Shown here piece by piece: positions 6,869 through 8,426 of a DNA stretch of 8,426 bases (within the stretch, counting starts at the first letter, position 1; every line of letters begins with the position of its first letter). The stretch comes from Clostridiales bacterium (GTDB taxonomy: Bacteria > Bacillota > Clostridia > Oscillospirales > Butyricicoccaceae): assembly GCA_019420045.1 (NCBI GenBank), contig JAHZHY010000114.1:10166-18591 (forward strand). Direction: 5' to 3'. Under the pieces are notes generated by a model. The model saw only the letters and a program-made list of their open reading frames with translations, did no database searches and had not been told where the DNA came from. The position numbers and the translations under genes are program-made.

Positions 6869-7555
6869 TTAGGCTTCCCATTTATAGCCGAATCCCCAGA
6901 TGGTGGCGATATACTTGGGAGCTGCGGCATCGTCTTCGATTTTCAGCCGCAGACGGCGGATGTTCACATCCACCACTTTCAGATCTCCGTGATAATCCCG
7001 GCCCCATACCTCGTTCATGATTTCGTCCCGTGCCAGGGCACGCCCCCGGTTTTCCAGGAAATTCTTCATCAGCAGATATTCCACCTGGGTCAGATCGATC
7101 CGCTGGCCGTTTTTCATCAGCTCCCGGGAGCGAAGATTCAGAGAGAACGGTCCGGAAGTGATCACATCGGCATTGAAGCTGCCCTGGGTCAGGCGGCGGT
7201 ACAGCGCGTCCACCCGGGCCACCAGCTCCACCACCGAAAAGGGCTTGCCCACATAATCGTCCGCCCCGGTCATAAAGCCGTTGATCTTGTCGTTTTCCTG
7301 GGACAAGGCGGTGAGCATGATAATGCCCATCCGGCTGCCGCTGCCCCGGATGCGGCGGCAGACTTCGAAGCCGTCGATGTCCGGGAGCATCACATCCAGA
7401 ATGGCCACATCCACATCGTTGTGGGTGCGCACATAGGTGACTGCATCCTCTCCCAAGGCAAATTCCACTGTCTCATATCCGGCCCGCTTCAGATTGATGA
7501 CCACAAAGCTGCGGATATTGTCCTCGTCTTCCAGAATCAATACTTTTTTATTCAT
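6869..7555 (-). CDS. OmpR/PhoB-type response regulator
   Basis: Cytoplasmic transcription factor, partner of the kinase that follows 18 bases downstream. It has 228 residues, the usual length. The receiver domain (1-118) has acidic residues Glu9 and Asp10, the phospho-acceptor Asp54 in AILDVMLPDIDG, switch Thr82 and Lys104 in GADDYVGKPF. The C-terminal winged helix (about 130-228) ends in the family pattern VDVNIRRLRLKIE and YIATIWGFGYKWE. I start at the ATG at 7555, where MNKKVLILEDE matches the family N-terminus and GGAGGT lies about 12 bases upstream. A further ATG in frame at 7582 is upstream of that site and would add nine unlikely residues. The gene begins 2 bases after the stop of the exported-protein gene, so the two are almost certainly co-translated. 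Target genes cannot be told from this sequence. Confidence 0.94.
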   Translation of the reverse strand: MNKKVLILEDEDNIRSFVVINLKRAGYETVEFALGEDAVTYVRTHNDVDVAILDVMLPDIDGFEVCRRIRGSGSRMGIIMLTALSQENDKINGFMTGADDYVGKPFSVVELVARVDALYRRLTQGSFNADVITSGPFSLNLRSRELMKNGQRIDLTQVEYLLMKNFLENRGRALARDEIMNEVWGRDYHGDLKVVDVNIRRLRLKIEDDAAAPKYIATIWGFGYKWEA

Positions 7556-7557
7556 AA

Positions 7558-8426
7558 TCAGCTGAAAACCTCCGAAGCCCATTCCTTTGTGATTGCATGA
7601 AAACTCCGCGCCACCTGATCTGCGCTGAGAGACAACTGGGGATAGTTGTTTTCCAGCAGAGAATAACCGTAAATGGCGTTGTCACTGGTGTGCAGCCACT
7701 CCATGCCGCTGCTGGCGAAATATTCCTGCCGGTTATCTCCGGTAAACACCCAGATCTGGAGCAGTACATTGTCTGTCCCCTGGAACAGATATCCTTCTTC
7801 GGCCCCTTCCACAGGCACCAGGAAAGTGGTTTTGATGATTCCTGCCTCGCTTTTGCGCTGGGCACTCACATTGCTGGCCCAGGTCTCCGGCCACTGGAAA
7901 TACCATCCTTCCGCCGGAGCATGGAAGGTCTCCACCGCCACTCCGTTGGCGCCGCCGTTTTCAAACCGGGTCCAGCGCAGCTTCCACAAGGTGTCGGCCG
8001 CCTCCGGATCGGTATAGCCGGGGAGCATATCCGCCAGCGGCACTTCCGGTATTCCGTCGTTGTCGATATCCTGGCAGGTGATGTTCACAGGGCGCCAGGT
8101 GGCGGCGCTGCGCTTGCTGCCGCTGCCCAGGGTGGTATTGGTCAGAACACCGCTGCGCAGCTCTACGATGTCGGTGATATAGCCGCCGGTGGCCGCCAGG
8201 CTGTCCACATACAGGGAAAGGCCCCACTGGCCGGGCTTGGTACTTTTTGTGATCTTTACCACATTCTTCACATCAGAGGACAGGGGCGTCTGGGAGATCT
8301 CGGTGCATTCTCCATTGCGGAAACCATAGCCTGTCATCACCATGGCGCTGCTCACCCGGTCGAAGGCGGTGAGGAAAATTTCATCCACCCCGTCGTAGTC
8401 CACATCCACAATATAGGAATTGCTGT
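7558..8426 (-). CDS. Probable exported protein with FG-GAP/VCBS-like DxDxDG repeats, N-terminus outside window
   Basis: The reading frame is open to the window edge, giving 288 full visible residues; the N-terminus, including any signal peptide or lipobox, is missing. Two short acidic motifs, DVDYDGVDEI (residues 7-16) and DIDNDGIPEV (119-128), have the D-x-D-x-DG-x-x-E spacing of calcium-binding loops in FG-GAP/VCBS-type repeats. They imply a beta-propeller-like outer domain. The C-terminal half is rich in Trp, Tyr and Ser (for example EGWYFQWPETW), has few Cys, and matches no family I recognise. An extracytoplasmic location is inferred from the repeats and composition. The stop TGA is 2 bases before the response-regulator ATG, so the gene is in the same operon and the product may report to or be controlled by that two-component system. 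The GTG at 8409 is only an internal valine codon. Function unknown. Confidence 0.8.
   Translation of the reverse strand, partial: SNSYIVDVDYDGVDEIFLTAFDRVSSAMVMTGYGFRNGECTEISQTPLSSDVKNVVKITKSTKPGQWGLSLYVDSLAATGGYITDIVELRSGVLTNTTLGSGSKRSAATWRPVNITCQDIDNDGIPEVPLADMLPGYTDPEAADTLWKLRWTRFENGGANGVAVETFHAPAEGWYFQWPETWASNVSAQRKSEAGIIKTTFLVPVEGAEEGYLFQGTDNVLLQIWVFTGDNRQEYFASSGMEWLHTSDNAIYGYSLLENNYPQLSLSADQVARSFHAITKEWASEVFS

Noticed and set aside
7556..7582. Longer response-regulator start at ATG 7582
   Set aside because: It lies upstream of the GGAGGT ribosome binding site, overlaps the end of the preceding gene and adds residues that do not fit the receiver-domain N-terminus.
5150..7600. Open frame of 816 codons on the plus strand, opposite the DUF1385, kinase and regulator genes
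   Set aside because: It crosses three well-supported minus-strand genes with full catalytic motifs, its translation is His/Gln/Pro-rich and low in recognisable motifs, and it has no family features. Long antisense frames are expected here from GC-rich codon bias.

Overview
The window is a densely packed, single-strand stretch of chromosome. All nine genes lie on the minus strand, so they read from the right end to the left, with gaps of 2 to 67 bases or small overlaps. The base composition (clearly GC-rich by eye), strong AGGAGG-type ribosome binding sites, a CGAAC-N4-GTT type LexA box, and the RecA, RimO and DUF1385/YqhQ sequences point to a Gram-positive member of the Firmicutes. A gut-type clostridium of the Oscillospiraceae/Ruminococcaceae is my best guess, but genus cannot be settled from the sequence alone.

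In transcription order (right to left) the layout is as follows. First comes the C-terminal part of a probably exported protein with two Asp-rich DxDxDG repeats (8426-7558, N-terminus outside the window). Then come an OmpR-type response regulator (7555-6869) and its HAMP-containing sensor histidine kinase (6850-5336). A DUF1385/YqhQ membrane protein (5361-4420) overlaps the kinase gene. It is followed by prmC, the release-factor glutamine methyltransferase (4413-3538). A 67-base gap then carries an SOS-type promoter with a LexA operator. After it come recA (3470-2349), recX (2327-1827), rimO (1822-494) and pgsA (476 to beyond base 1, C-terminus missing).

The genes fall into two functional blocks. 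The upstream block is an envelope-sensing module (exported protein, regulator, kinase) followed by a poorly understood membrane protein and a translation-termination modification enzyme. The downstream block starts at the LexA-controlled recA promoter and couples the recombinase to its modulator RecX, then to the ribosomal protein S12 methylthiotransferase RimO and the phosphatidylglycerol-phosphate synthase PgsA. No terminator hairpin is visible in any gap, so transcription probably runs through the whole array, and DNA damage may raise expression of rimO and pgsA as well as recA.

Most of the window is conserved housekeeping sequence. I see no mobile element, RNA gene, CRISPR array or phage gene, and no clearly new system. 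The less ordinary points are the SOS promoter placement, the exported-protein/two-component grouping next to DUF1385, and several start-codon decisions (TTG for rimO; internal ATGs for recA, the regulator and the kinase).
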